Shown here piece by piece: positions 23,571 through 34,382 of a stretch of 64,000 nt of DNA. Position 1 is the stretch's first letter. Each line of letters begins with the position of its first letter. The stretch is from Eutypa lata (lineage: Eukaryota > Ascomycota > Sordariomycetes > Xylariales > Diatrypaceae): positions 4,774,001 to 4,838,000 of the forward strand of contig JAKULF010000005.1 of NCBI GenBank assembly GCA_022661535.1. Direction: 5' to 3'. The translations under genes were made by a program, and so were the position numbers. Under the pieces are notes generated by a model. The model saw only the letters and a program-made list of their open reading frames with translations, searched no databases and was not told the DNA's origin.

Positions 23571-24085
23571 TATCATTATATAATTACCCAGATTCCCCAG
23601 CTCAAGTTACATGTCTCTTCCATCTATTAACTCATTCCCTTTGGTATTAGTGCTTCATAAGTATTTCAAGTAGCTTTATTAATAATTACCCTATATTATA
23701 CATGCAGCATTGTTATTCTTTAGGTCCGAGTTTCTATTTGGTGCAGTGTTGTTATCTAGCTTCCCACAAACGCAGATCAAAATCGGAAAACAAACGGACA
23801 GAGCGGCCAGAATGAGTGAGCATGCTAAGTCTATGGTGAACACAATTGATGCTGATGTACTATAGAATAAGGCAGAGACAACAAGTGCCAGTTATATATG
23901 ATGGTGAGACGTCAAAATAGGATATTCATGTCTGAATATTGCTGACAACCCTCTGCTATTGAATGGTATTACATCCAGGTGTTTCTCTTAGGTTTTACTT
24001 CACGCCTTTATGTAAAGGTAGCTTTCAGTAGTATAATATGTTTTGGTCTCTAATATCATTATAGTCAGTAGTGGGGGTTAACTCT
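23571..24085. other. AT-rich spacer inside the decayed island
   Basis: Strongly AT-rich with many TA steps, no open frame of note and no recognisable repeat termini. It is probably part of the same degraded block as its neighbours. Confidence 0.4.
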
Positions 24086-24320
24086 CAAGCTCGCAAAAGG
24101 ACGAACAGTATATTCTCAATAAAGCGAGCAAAAGCCTATGTTGAGAAGCCAAAAGATAAGGACTGGCAGTTATTCTCATCTATTGATCCATAATATATAG
24201 AGGAATCTTAATTACAACCAGACAACTACCTCTTATATCATAGCCTAAATACAATAGAGAGCTATAATTGGATGCAAGAAGTGTAGAAACTCTGTAAATA
24301 GATTGACACTACTAAGCAGT
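24086..24320 (+). pseudogene. coding remnant with four TAA/TAG stops
   Basis: From 24086 a single plus-strand frame reads as plausible protein, with segments such as Lys-Arg-Ala-Lys-Ala-Tyr-Val-Glu-Lys and Asp-Asn-Tyr-Leu-Leu-Tyr-His. It is cut by TAA at 24191 and 24209 and TAG at 24284 and 24299. All four can be derived from CAA or CAG by C-to-T change at CpA, the preferred context of repeat-induced point mutation. With only about 78 codons, four stops are also close to chance, so the argument rests on the amino-acid texture. The family is not recognised. It ends about 70 bp from the 3' end of the coiled-coil gene. Confidence 0.35.
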
Positions 24321-24389
24321 CATCATAATCGCGAGAAACGTAGCGTCATGTCATCTTCAATACCCTACAATACCCTCTCCTATTGTCAA

Positions 24390-25502
24390 TTATTCTCTTC
24401 TCTTCCTTTGAGCCTCCTGTCTAAGAACGACTAGGACCTTTGAGACCAGAGCAAACACGTCCTTCGCAGCACCATTCACCACATCTTCCCCGAGTCGCTG
24501 CATGAGTTTATCGGTGTGCCACCTCCTATTCTCCGAGTTGATTAATTTATAATACAGCTCTCCCGAGCTCACCGGTGGCGCCTTGTCGAAAAACAGCCTT
24601 ATGTTAGCCTCGCTGACGTCTGCTCGCAGGCCCGACTTGACGGGCCAGGTTATGCTGTCGGCCTTCAAGGTCGTCGTGTCCTCCCAGGCTTGGGAATATC
24701 TATCCCACGACTCCCGCCACTCGGCTGCCTCCTTCCGGACCTTCTCCCTGGCTTCCCGCTCCCGCGTTTCCCTCATGACGCGGGCTCGCTCGCGGATTCT
24801 CTCCTCGCGGGCTTCTTGTTCTCTTCTCTCTTGCTCTTCTCTGAGCTCTTGCTTCAACTTCTGGTACGCTCTCTTTAGTTCTTCTATCTTCCACTCCTGG
24901 TACGCCATCTCAAATGCTTGTTGCTGTTCCCGTTTTCGCTTTTCTTCTTCCTCTTTCTGCTTTTGTCTCCGCATTTCTTCTTGTCGCCTTGCTCTCTCAG
25001 CTGCAGCCTGGGCTGATTCCTCTTGCCTATCCCTCGTATTGTCCTTCGGACTTCTAGTGCTGAGGTATTCTTCTTCAAACTCCACTTTGATGGTGGTGGT
25101 CTTGGTAACGCTGAACTTGGTGATATTGGCCTTTGCCTGTGGACGGAGAGTAGAAGCTAAGGAGCTGGCGCAACTTTCCGTGGCGCTATGGGACTTGAGC
25201 ATGAATCTCCACTCTTCGGCTACCGTCGAAGCTTGATCGCCGTGCCGCCAGCATAGCATGAACTCCGCGGCTTGTTCAAGCATATCCGATTTCGCCGCTT
25301 CAATGGGCTCTTTCTTAGCCAGAGTGGAGAGTAGTTGCTGCCCATATCTGGAAGCCGCGACCCGGTTCCGACATCTTCGTCGCATTGAAGGAGCTTCGCC
25401 GACACATGTTATACCTCGGGTTGGATTGTCAAGCTGTAAGACTTCTTCAGGATCCCACTTCTCGGCAGTGGATGCGGGATATGTTTTGGTATTATAGTAC
25501 AT
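24390..25502 (-). CDS. coiled-coil protein of unknown function
   Basis: Single-exon gene for 370 residues. Residues 1-60 contain a small motif around Asp-Asn-Pro-Thr-Arg-Gly-Ile-Thr-Cys with a nearby Arg-Arg-Arg-Cys-Arg-Asn, which looks like a conserved N-terminal element of fungal hypothetical proteins. Residues about 165-280 are extremely rich in Glu, Arg, Gln and Lys and should form a long coiled coil. The C-terminal about 80 residues are globular in composition and include Arg-Trp-His-Thr-Asp-Lys-Leu-Met-Gln-Arg, reminiscent of the J-domain-like or 'WH.DK' segment seen in some fungal coiled-coil proteins. No catalytic motif is visible. GC content is higher than in the flanking decayed island, and the frame is fully open, so I take it as intact. 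The function is unknown. Confidence 0.75.
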   Translation of the reverse strand: MYYNTKTYPASTAEKWDPEEVLQLDNPTRGITCVGEAPSMRRRCRNRVAASRYGQQLLSTLAKKEPIEAAKSDMLEQAAEFMLCWRHGDQASTVAEEWRFMLKSHSATESCASSLASTLRPQAKANITKFSVTKTTTIKVEFEEEYLSTRSPKDNTRDRQEESAQAAAERARRQEEMRRQKQKEEEEKRKREQQQAFEMAYQEWKIEELKRAYQKLKQELREEQERREQEAREERIRERARVMRETREREAREKVRKEAAEWRESWDRYSQAWEDTTTLKADSITWPVKSGLRADVSEANIRLFFDKAPPVSSGELYYKLINSENRRWHTDKLMQRLGEDVVNGAAKDVFALVSKVLVVLRQEAQRKRRE

Positions 25503-25896
25503 GTTATTGACTCTTTGGTAACAGTGGAAGATATGGAAACTGGTTCTGTGCTAGTATGTGTTACTGGTAATAGGGTATGTGGTTTGATTGTGTTAAAAGC
25601 ATGTATCTTGAGATCTGAGATGGCGGGAGCATCTTATATACAAAAAGGACTCTAGCTTAAGCAGTCGCTGGTACACACCTTTGACTATATAAAAATATCT
25701 ATCTAATCTTGCTAACCAAGTAACTCCGATCTACTGATAGAGTATCGCGGATGCAATGCGATTCAACATAGCCTCAAGGGCGAAGTTACGAGGCGGAGTC
25801 GACAGATCTCAAGGGTTATTGGCGACCTCCCGCGGGGTCCCCCGCATTCCGTTTCAGCATATCCAGGTCGGCGATAAGCATGTATGGCCGGATATT

Positions 25897-26293
25897 TCAA
25901 GACCTGGGCGATATGTCCAGTCGGATGGTAAAGGAGGCCCCTGTCGCTGTGAATCCAATGCAGACCCTGGCGCGCACGCAAAAATACAGAGCTTCTCCTG
26001 CCCACGCATGAGGCCTCCCCTCAATGCCGGTGGTGTGGTGTGATGTGTAGTAAGCATTATCTCCAACAGCAGCTCGCTGTGGCAGTATCGGGATGCCGAA
26101 GTGCAAGGGTTCTCCGAGTCTGGCAAGAGCTGCCACGATGTCAAACGGTGTTGGTGATGGTCGACCAATCAGGAGCACTACCGTGTGCTCGGGGTGCCCG
26201 CTGATTGGTTGGATGGGTTGCCAAGACGTGTCACGAACCTTGCTCCGACAGGTCGGCGCGGTCGAGGCTACTAACGGCGTTGGCGCTTATCTC
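25897..26293 (-). other. open, protein-like reading frame without a start
   Basis: About 130 codons are open on the minus strand between a TAA near 26293 and the TGA at 25897-25899. The first two thirds read plausibly (a Pro-Glu-His-Thr-Val-Val-Leu-Leu-Ile-Gly-Arg segment and a Leu-His-Phe-Gly-Ile-Pro segment). The last third looks less like protein, and no ATG opens the frame. It may be an exon remnant of a lost gene or chance in a GC-richer patch. No family is recognised. Confidence 0.25.
26164..26209. repeat. nested inverted repeat with paired CCAAT boxes
   Basis: ACCAATCAG at 26164-26172 is the exact reverse complement of CTGATTGGT at 26201-26209. Inside lies a second perfect stem, GAGCAC (26173-26178) and GTGCTC (26185-26190). 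The outer arms carry opposed CCAAT sequences, the core of HAP-complex sites, but no gene start is close enough to assign a regulatory role. Confidence 0.6.
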
Positions 26294-28609
26294 ATGCAGA
26301 GCCTCTGCGAACACCTTTATCTAGGCCTGTTCGTTCGTTCTAGAAAAAGGACAATGGCTACTTCTTCCTGAACCTTCTATTAAAGCCACGTCAGCCAGAA
26401 GGCCCTAGAGACGTTGTTTCAGTTGGACTATTCTCTACCTATCGCAATGCAATCCTATGTCTGGTTAGGCGCTAATGGTCATGTTCATGGGACGATGCTA
26501 TCACAGTTCGTATCGATATCTTCAATGTTTCATGTAAGCTTGCTGAAAATTCGTCTCATCATCAGCAGACCTTCTTTGTTGTCGGGTCGAGCCCCTGGAC
26601 GACCTAACTACTTAGGCATCCCCTGATAGCTACAAGCTGACCACCCTATCGAGAAAGAAAAACCCCAGTGGGATATGGCTAAGTGCTGTTGGTGATTCAT
26701 ATTCACAGTCCTTGAGAGGAAAAGGGAGAGTCGATTGGTTCTAGGGGTATTGGTAAAACAACGTGGCAGTTATTAATAGTTGCTAGAATCGAGAATCGAG
26801 GAATCATTATCTGTGCTATACTGAAACCTACTAACGGAGAGGCCGCGGTGCAGAACTTGATTGAACATTTGTATGTTGTTTCGATAAGCTCCTGGACGAG
26901 ACGTCCCTATGATGTGGTCCCTTGAGCGGCTGCCTGAGTGGCTGTGCTGGAGTATCGTTCGACTAAGGCTAGATCTAGCATGTAAGGTGGGATACATCGA
27001 TGTCCTTTGCTATCAAGTTAAGCAGAACTCGAAGGGAGGGGGGAGGGTTTCTCAAAAAAGAATTGACCATGAGCTCAGCTAGAGTCTAGCGGGGATGGCA
27101 TATCTAGACTCATTCTTGTAGTCTTGGTTTGTAATCTTCTACCATATGGTTCTCTGTGGATGGAGTGGCTACTGCCACTTTGTGGATGACGATTAAAAGC
27201 ACGGCCTTTACAGTTAAGATATATGACACAATTCTTTTCATATAGTCTACCTGTGTTTGGTAGGAATTTATCTAGGTTACCTAACATGATTAAATGCACT
27301 GGTCGTGTTGGGAGACGTATCAAACCCACCAACATGCTCACACAAGACTACGGTGCGTGTAATTTGAATTTTAATCTGCTTGATAACGCTTTTAAACTGC
27401 AGCCTGTTGACCTTTGTTGTCAATAACCGACATGGAATAATGTTGAATTCAGAAGTTATTGCCAAAGCATCTGTAGAAAGAAGAAAGGAACTCGGACTAA
27501 TAAAAGCGTAAAGCGAACTGGACGAATGTGAAAGACCTTATTAGGTACTTAATTCATGGTACAGTTAAAGGTTACCTAATAGCTCTAGAAAAGATACCAA
27601 AGAATCTTCTGGGTCGAACGCTAATTTTAACACGAGTTTTATTAATATTTATTTATCCCAAGGAAGGTACACTGACACAGTGAACTATCCTCAAGTTTGC
27701 TCTTTATCTGCAATATTGTTATTAGTGATTATCATCAGTACATTCCGATTTACTTGTTGGGTTTTGATCTGACAGAACATAATGGCCTGCCCCTTCTGTC
27801 CAATTTACAAAATAATATGTTAATTTATGGTGCTTTAGGAACATGTCCTTGATTTATACAATGTTCCTCCAAGAGATTAAGTACATGCTTGCAAGATATT
27901 ATCCTTATCTATGTCACTATCAGAGGAAAGACGAAATATATCGTTGTTCAGTGGTACGGTAACCTAGGCTGCCTTTCAAGACCAGTTTTTCCTGTCCATT
28001 TTACCCTCTCCCCGATAAGCCACTATCAGAGAGAGCAATGAGAGGAGATGTGAAGAGCGCACCATATTTTAGTAAATTGGAAGTTTGATTCAAACACCAT
28101 AACCCGCATCTCTGTTTTGTGCAAGTCAGTTCGAGATATCCCCAAACTTTAGGAATCCACGATATCCAGTTGAAGGTTCTAAATTTCGAAAGCAAGCCCA
28201 TAAGCTAGGTAGGTGCTTTCTGACATATTCAATTATCAAGGAACACATTCACATAACCCTCCCACGTTGAGAACAGGGTCCATGCTTTTCCATTGTGGGC
28301 TTAACTATCAAGTCGTACCTTCCCTTTACCGTCAACTTTCTCACTACACAGACTAGATACCTAAGAGGGGACACGAGGACGGTTCTCTACATACATGTAT
28401 TTATATCCCCACTACCCATTCAATGTTAGCACGGTTAGAACCATATACATACTAATTAGGTGAGCTTTCTCTTTTCAACACACATGTTCATGTATTGAGA
28501 TGCCCTCGTCCTGATAACTACATGTTAGGCAGGCAGCTACATACACATCCAACTCTCCCTTAAGCTATTTCGCCAAAGCCTTAAGTTGCTTGGACTTTTC
28601 GAGTCTCTA

Positions 28610-28648
28610 CATACATACACACATACATACATACATACATGCATACAT
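28610..28648. repeat. (CATA)n microsatellite
   Basis: A slightly interrupted CATA/CACA tetranucleotide tract in spacer DNA upstream of the GNAT-like gene. It is one of several ACATACAT tracts in the window. Confidence 0.9.
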
Positions 28649-29448
28649 GGGTAACCACGTAACTTCCCCCATTGCCTATATCTTTTTAGCAAACCCATTC
28701 AGTGCTTTCACCATCAACATCCACTTCTAGATCACCAACCTATCGTCTCTTCCCTCAGTTTCATCAATCCCTCAGAATTACACTCTTCGTGCCTACTTAT
28801 GTTTATCCTTTTAGACGTTGCCTACTTGGAGCATCATACCTAACTTGAAGCAAAGCTGCTACCATTTCCTGCTGTCGAGACCTTCAGTCATTTTCGTCAG
28901 CAACCTATGTAGGTACACACACGTCTTCGATTGCCCGACACCTTTATTGATGCAACTTCCCAAATAGTTCCTCCCTCCCTCAATACATACATACTTCACC
29001 CAGCACTACCTACATACATACTTTACCTACCTACCTACTTACCTGTCACCACCTTCACTGGTCGTTCTCCATTGCAGAACAATATTTTATTCTTTCCACC
29101 ATACTTTCTGCGTGACGAACACTGAAACAGACCCCCTTCTTTCATTGGACTTGTAAGTAATACCTGTTGCTAATTCCCTGTATTGCTTTCACTTGGTGGC
29201 TCCAATCAACTTGTTGAGCTTTGATCTATGATACCGTACCTTCTACTTCTAAATACGTGTATCATCCATCACTCTATTACTTGGAGTACTTTGATAGTAG
29301 GCATTAAAGTTGATACATCATCACTAATGCTTATTTTACATATATCATCTACTAACAACCTCAAGCCTAGAGCTATTAAATAGGTATTTGTCTCGCCATC
29401 GTCCATCAGCAAGCACTTGCCCTCCATTTTACTCATCCACATTGATCG

Positions 29449-29929
29449 GTAAGTATTTCGGTTCTCTTATTTTCTGTAATTTTCTGTTTTGTTTGGACAT
29501 GTTCTGGATTGCCCTTCTATCTCATTTAAATTGGCGTCTTCAACACGGGCAGCCAGATTAATGCATCTGCCCTTACTTCTATTAAAGAAGCCGAGTGTCC
29601 ATTCTTCAGCATATCCAAGGAAACAAGAGTTTGAATCCTAGTATACCGCATGCCGATGACACGAGTAAGCGTATTAAATTGTCACTTGCTCTATATGAAA
29701 GCTCCCCTCTCAATGGTTTTACTTCTTCACCTGTCGGCCTCTAGTCTACATACTTGTCGTTCATTGTGCATTTTGAAATAATTCCCCTCGAACATCTAAC
29801 GGTACGATTTATGTACTTTTATGCCAGGTAACCTGTCAGGTGTTGTTTATGAATTGGTGTAATATACTAGCAAGGATGTTACAAGTCAGTTTAAACTGTG
29901 TCCTGTTCTATACTGATTATACTGTTTAG
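29449..29929 (+). other. possible 5'-leader intron of the GNAT-like gene
   Basis: A good donor (GTAAGTA at 29449) and an acceptor (CTGTTTAG ending 29929), preceded by a CTGAT branch-like sequence, flank 481 bp. The acceptor lies only 5 bp before the start codon of the GNAT-like gene. An alternative donor GTAAGT lies at about 29151. It is inferred from splice signals only. Confidence 0.35.
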
Positions 29930-29934
29930 GCACC

Positions 29935-32364
29935 ATGAAACGTCAAAAGTGGGTTGATGTCTGGGACGGTGAGAACTACCAGCCCTTGGTACAAGACGCT
30001 GTTCCTGCGCCTGTACCCAAGTTCTCTGGACAGGATAAGGTCTGGAACAGAGAAATGGGTGTCGGACAGAGTACCGCAACAGAGGATGAACCGAGAACAC
30101 CCCCACCCACCCAAGGCTCTATCACTTATGAAGTCAACAACCCATCTGAATCCCGTAAGACTTCCCTGCCGTCTAGTTCTGGCCATGGCGGACCTAAGGA
30201 AGCAAGAGATATGGGCCCACCCCATCCTGCAGCAATGCCGGTACACAAGCCTCTTGGAACCGAGGTTCATTCTGATAGAGATGTATTCAACACTGACCGC
30301 CCAGGTCAAATAAATCCTACTTTAGGAGGGGCAGGCCCTATGGTACGCGGGTTAAACAGTAGTCGATGGGCGCAGGGAGGTACCAACATATCTCATCATG
30401 GACACAATAGTCCAGCTAAGACGATTGATCTTCACCAGCTACCAGCAGTCTCAACCACGCCGTTCAACAAGCGAGACAATGACACACGCCCATATATACC
30501 GTCCGCTAAAGCAGGTGTATCAGGTACTACTCAAGAAGCTATTGGTGTAACCCTAAGACTCGACGCACAGGGGCCTCACATCTCAGCAACAGTTTCAGCT
30601 AAGCAGCACACCGAAGTCAAGAAAGCAGCAGACACGACAACTCCGGCAGAAGCAAGCAAAGAATCCAATGACGCGAAGGTCGAAGCAGCCATGCAAAAGA
30701 CCAAAACTGAACAGCTGCAAGGAACTGAACGGGAACATCCATCTAACCAAAACGATGACAAATATCGCGGAAGGGGGGCCGAGAAAGAGGCTTCTCTAAA
30801 ACAGGAAACTAAAGACAAGGTGAAGGTCTCGTCGGGGCCTCAACATCGAGACACTTGGGAAGGACGGCAGTCTGATTCGAAACCCCATCCAGGCCTGAGC
30901 GAAGTCTTTGATAAGAGCGATCAACTAACTTCTATCAAGCCGCCTCCTAGCGATGAAGTTTCTATCAAGCCGCCTCCTAGCGATGAAGTTGTCCCTGCTC
31001 CCCTAACTCAGAGAGCATTGCGTGCCAAGTTTGGATCTTGTCCTGAGGATAGGTCTGAAAGTGATGATCCGCTGAGCCGCGTTAGTGCTACTGGAGTCGA
31101 GAACGAGAACATCGAGGAGTCAAGCTTTCTGCGTGACCCTCGGGGTGAATGGCCCGAGGAACCCAAACCAGAACAAGATTGGAATCAGACCCGAAGACCG
31201 AAACCCAAGAAATACTGGGAATCTGATAGCATCCACAGTGACGATATGTTAATAGTGTCTGGCCCAATGAAGAAGTTCGTACTGTGGTGGGTGAAGGCAA
31301 TTCCTGACGTGGAGTCCGACTTCCTTAAGCGAAAGATTCCAGATCATCATCGTTGTGATATTGATACGCTTACGGGTATTCTTAATGAACCTATAGACTA
31401 CCCGGACACTATGAGGGGTAAGTAAACATAATCTCCACTAGAAGAGTATGTGTACAATAATTTAACTAACTATCTATTAAATGTAGCTTCGGGTAGCGAT
31501 TGGGCCCAATTCAACCGGACTACACAGGAGGTGATCAACCAGGCAATGTTACTACAATCGTCGAAGCTTGTCAAAGTTTCTCGGAAAAAAACCAAACGCG
31601 AGATAGCGGCACACCAGTTTGCCATGCAACGCGCGATGGAAGAGGCGATGAATCCGGAAGAAGTTCAGATTCCTTGCCATATTCGTCCTGCAACTGCAGA
31701 CGACATGGAAGCGGTTGCGGCTATCTATAACCAAGAAGTCGAAAAGTCATACACAGTCGTTGATACGCAACCAATTCATGCTAGCCGATTTCTCAATCTA
31801 CTCAACATTTGCAAAACCCTGCATCAGCCCTTTGTGGTAGCGGTTGATGGATGGCATCGGCCAGACGTTGATAGTTCTAACCAGGTCATCCATGGCTTCT
31901 GTCTCGTTGACTCACTGGCGAAAGGGATTATGGGCTCTCGCGATACTAGCACCAAGTGTTGTGGCAAGATCACCCTGGTAGTTCAACCAGACTTCCGACT
32001 GAAGAAGATCGGGACAGCCTTGCTAGACGTCATCATGAATTGCTGCTCGACTAAACATTCTAGTAGGCAAGGATACCAATGGGTGTGTGATCCAAACGAC
32101 ACAACCCACGTCAGCCCGCCTCACAATTCCCGCAACTGGGATATTCTTCATATGGAAGTCTTGGTTAAATCTGGAAAGAGCGTTGCAGAGGTGAAGGAGA
32201 GAGAGAAGTGGATTATTGACTTTCTCGAGTCAAAATTTCTTCTAATTCTCAACAAACACGATGACCATTTCTGTTACCATCCTACCCTGGAGACGGGTGG
32301 AGGTACCAGATACTGGTTAGATCGATTCATCTTTGAGCATCGCTCCCGCGATTACAATATGTGA
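29935..32364 (+). CDS. GNAT-like acetyltransferase-domain protein with disordered N-terminus
   Basis: Two exons (29935-31417, 31487-32364) give 786 residues. Residues 1 to about 480 are rich in Pro, Ser, Thr, Lys and Glu and probably disordered. From about residue 560 the sequence Ile-Arg-Pro-Ala-Thr-Ala-Asp-Asp-Met-Glu-Ala-Val-Ala-Ala-Ile-Tyr-Asn is the classic opening of a GCN5-related N-acetyltransferase domain. It is followed by a central strand and by Val-Gln-Pro-Asp-Phe-Arg-Leu-Lys-Lys-Ile-Gly-Thr-Ala-Leu, which occupies the place of the acetyl-CoA loop (usually R/Q-x-x-G-x-G/A). The loop fits loosely, so catalytic activity is likely but not certain. The substrate is unknown. The start has a good context (CACCATG). 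The intron is canonical and phase 1. An exact 30-bp tandem duplication sits in the disordered part. Confidence 0.85.
30931..30990 (+). repeat. exact 2 x 30-bp tandem duplication within the GNAT-like gene
   Basis: Two identical 30-bp units (30931-30960 and 30961-30990) encode two copies of a decapeptide with the core Ile-Lys-Pro-Pro-Pro-Ser-Asp. The unit length keeps frame. Identity at all 30 positions, including silent ones, points to a recent event. Confidence 0.97.
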
Positions 32365-33393
32365 GGCCAACCTTCAGCTTACTCGCATTCTTTGAGTTAT
32401 TAGATTGCTATTGAGGACTGCACATTGCAGTGTCAGCCCTTTCGCTCACGATTCACGACCTAGTAGACTGGAAGATACTCCTATACACTACTTCTACTGT
32501 CGTGATCCCCGGATCGATATTTTCTCTCTGACCGTGTCTGACCGTGCTCTCGACAACAAAGAAGCCAAGGGTTTACAACGACTGCTGTGCCAACTATAGA
32601 CAACTTCCTTGTTCAATGGTTGGAATTTAATCCCAAGGATGTCTTGGTGATTATCGGTTCATTTACCCCTTTATTGCAGTCACAATTCATTCTCTTGCGA
32701 GTCGACTGCTACTCCTTCCTAATAGCAGTATAGGCTCGTGTTTGGACACATGATCCAATCTTAATGCCTGCTACCTCGAAGGTGTGAAGGAATTGCAGGT
32801 TACTATATTTTCCTACCCTTTCTATAATTCCGATCTTGTGTCTTGATGGAGGGTTTCAGGGTCAGATTAGTTTTGATTTCGTTGGTTCATGGACTCCTTA
32901 TGAATACGGATTCTAGGGCATCGACTTGATTTCATTTGCGACCCCATACTCTAGATAGGCTTGCTGCAAACCAAACCAAAATTAGGCGAGATATGTAGAT
33001 AGTTAAATATTAATAATAATGTTTAATAAACTCCTCTCCCACTGCGTTGAGAACGGTGTGGATTTGACTACGGACCGGTCATCCACGTTCGTTAGACGCT
33101 TCCATGCTATAAAATAGTACCATCAGATGGACAAATTGGCGTTGCTTAAGCTGTAATATAAATCATCCTCTTTAGCTATATCTTAGAATTGCATATTCTG
33201 TATTATTTCCCAAATTGATTCTTTGGACCGAAGGATGCAGCTCAAGGGAACCGCCTACGGTAATACAACACCGTGTCAGTCAGTACCTTGGCATCCCTTC
33301 GCTAATGTATACGTTTTTACCAAGTAGAGATAACCATTAACTCTAAATCGATCGGGCTATCATCCACTGCTATATCGAAGAGAGCCCAGAAAA

Positions 33394-33440
<47 letters not shown>
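32365..33440. other. spacer with (CA)21 microsatellite
   Basis: Intergenic DNA between convergent genes (GNAT-like plus, SDR minus), so it contains both 3' flanks. The microsatellite at its right end is listed separately. No other gene was seen. Confidence 0.6.
33395..33436. repeat. (CA)21 microsatellite in the SDR 3' flank
   Basis: 42 bases of perfect CA repeat, ending 4 bp before the stop codon of the minus-strand SDR gene. On the mRNA sense this would be a (TG)21 run at the start of the 3' untranslated region. Confidence 0.98.
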
Positions 33441-33441
<1 letters not shown>

Positions 33442-34382
33442 CACGCTATTGACATCTTCATGCCACCGTTAGCGCACACGACGCTCCCGGTCGTCCACCC
33501 GGCCTCCTCAGAGCAAAGCATATCCATAGTCCCTGCGATCTCGCTTGTGAAGCCCGGCCGGCGGCTACCCATCTGCTCCTTCACCAGGGCGTCGAAGCGG
33601 GAGTAGTCGTCGCCGGCCAAGCGCCTGACGTCGTCCTCGGTGCCGTCGTACTGCGCCAGCGGGGCGGCGTCGACGTAGGGCTGGTTGATGCGCCAGAACT
33701 TCTCGCCCGCCTCGGCGTACATGTCGCCCCAGGCGGGGCCGGGGTTCACGGCGTTGACGGTGGCGCGGCCGGCGAGCTCGCGGCTCCAGCACCGCGTCAT
33801 GGCCTCGAGCGCCGCCTTCGTCCCCGCGTACACCGACTGCCCCTCGTACCCGATCGACGACGACACGCTCGAGACGTTGACGATGCGCCCGGACCGGTCG
33901 CGCGGCAGGTGCGGCGCCACGGCTTGCACCAGGAGGAGCGGCGCCAGCACGTTCACCCGGTACACGCGGTCGAACTCCGAGGCGGCGATCGGGCCCTTGG
34001 CCGCGTCGTTGAGGAACTGGTTCGAGGACACGCCCGCGTTGTTGATCAGGATGTCGATCTGCAGCTCCCTTTTCGTTGCTGCTGCTGTTGCGGCTGGGAA
34101 GGTGGAGAAGAAGTCCCGCGCCGCTTGGACGATCTTCGGCGCTGCGCTCTCGGCCTCCAGGAGGTCCGCCTGCACGGCGGATGTCTTGATCCCGTGGGCC
34201 GAGGCCAGCTCCTCGCACAGCGCCTGCGTTGGCTGCGTCGATGAGTCGCTCGTGTATACGAGCAGCAGGTTGCACCCTTTGGCGGCGAGCCGCCGCACGA
34301 CGGCTGCGCCGATGCCGCGGGATCCACCGGTTACGATTCCGAGCTTGCCTTCGTGCGGGCGTTGTTGGTGTTGGGTTGCCAT
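33441..34382 (-). CDS. short-chain dehydrogenase/reductase (SDR)
   Basis: Single-exon gene for 313 residues. The NAD(P)-binding motif Thr-Gly-Gly-Ser-Arg-Gly-Ile-Gly is at 18-25, Asn-Asn-Ala-Gly at 114-117, the catalytic Ser in Asn-Val-Ser-Ser around 171-174, and Tyr185-x-x-x-Lys189. Asn-Pro-Gly-Pro at about 213-216 and a closing Gly-Gly-Met-Lys segment complete the classical SDR pattern. Basic and small residues after the glycine motif (Gly-Ser-Arg-Gly) lean toward NADPH. Substrates are probably carbonyl or hydroxyl compounds but cannot be told. GC content is markedly higher than in the flanks. The start at 34382 is the first ATG in frame and lies 17 residues before the glycine motif, the usual spacing. 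No partner biosynthetic genes adjoin it. Confidence 0.93.

Larger units (their letters stand above)
25503..29448. other. 3.9-kb spacer with a GC-richer patch
   Basis: Most is AT-rich and featureless. At 25740-26640 the GC content is clearly higher. There the minus strand reads without a stop from about 26293 down to 25897, though without a good start; it is listed separately. A nested inverted repeat at 26164-26209 and a (CATA)n tract at about 28610-28648 are also listed. From about 28660 to 29448 the plus strand becomes pyrimidine-rich, consistent with promoter and 5' leader of the GNAT-like gene. Confidence 0.5.

Noticed and set aside
24583..25236. 217-codon plus-strand frame opposite the coiled-coil gene
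   Set aside because: It is Ser/Cys/Phe-rich, as expected of the complement of Glu/Arg codons; no independent evidence supports it.
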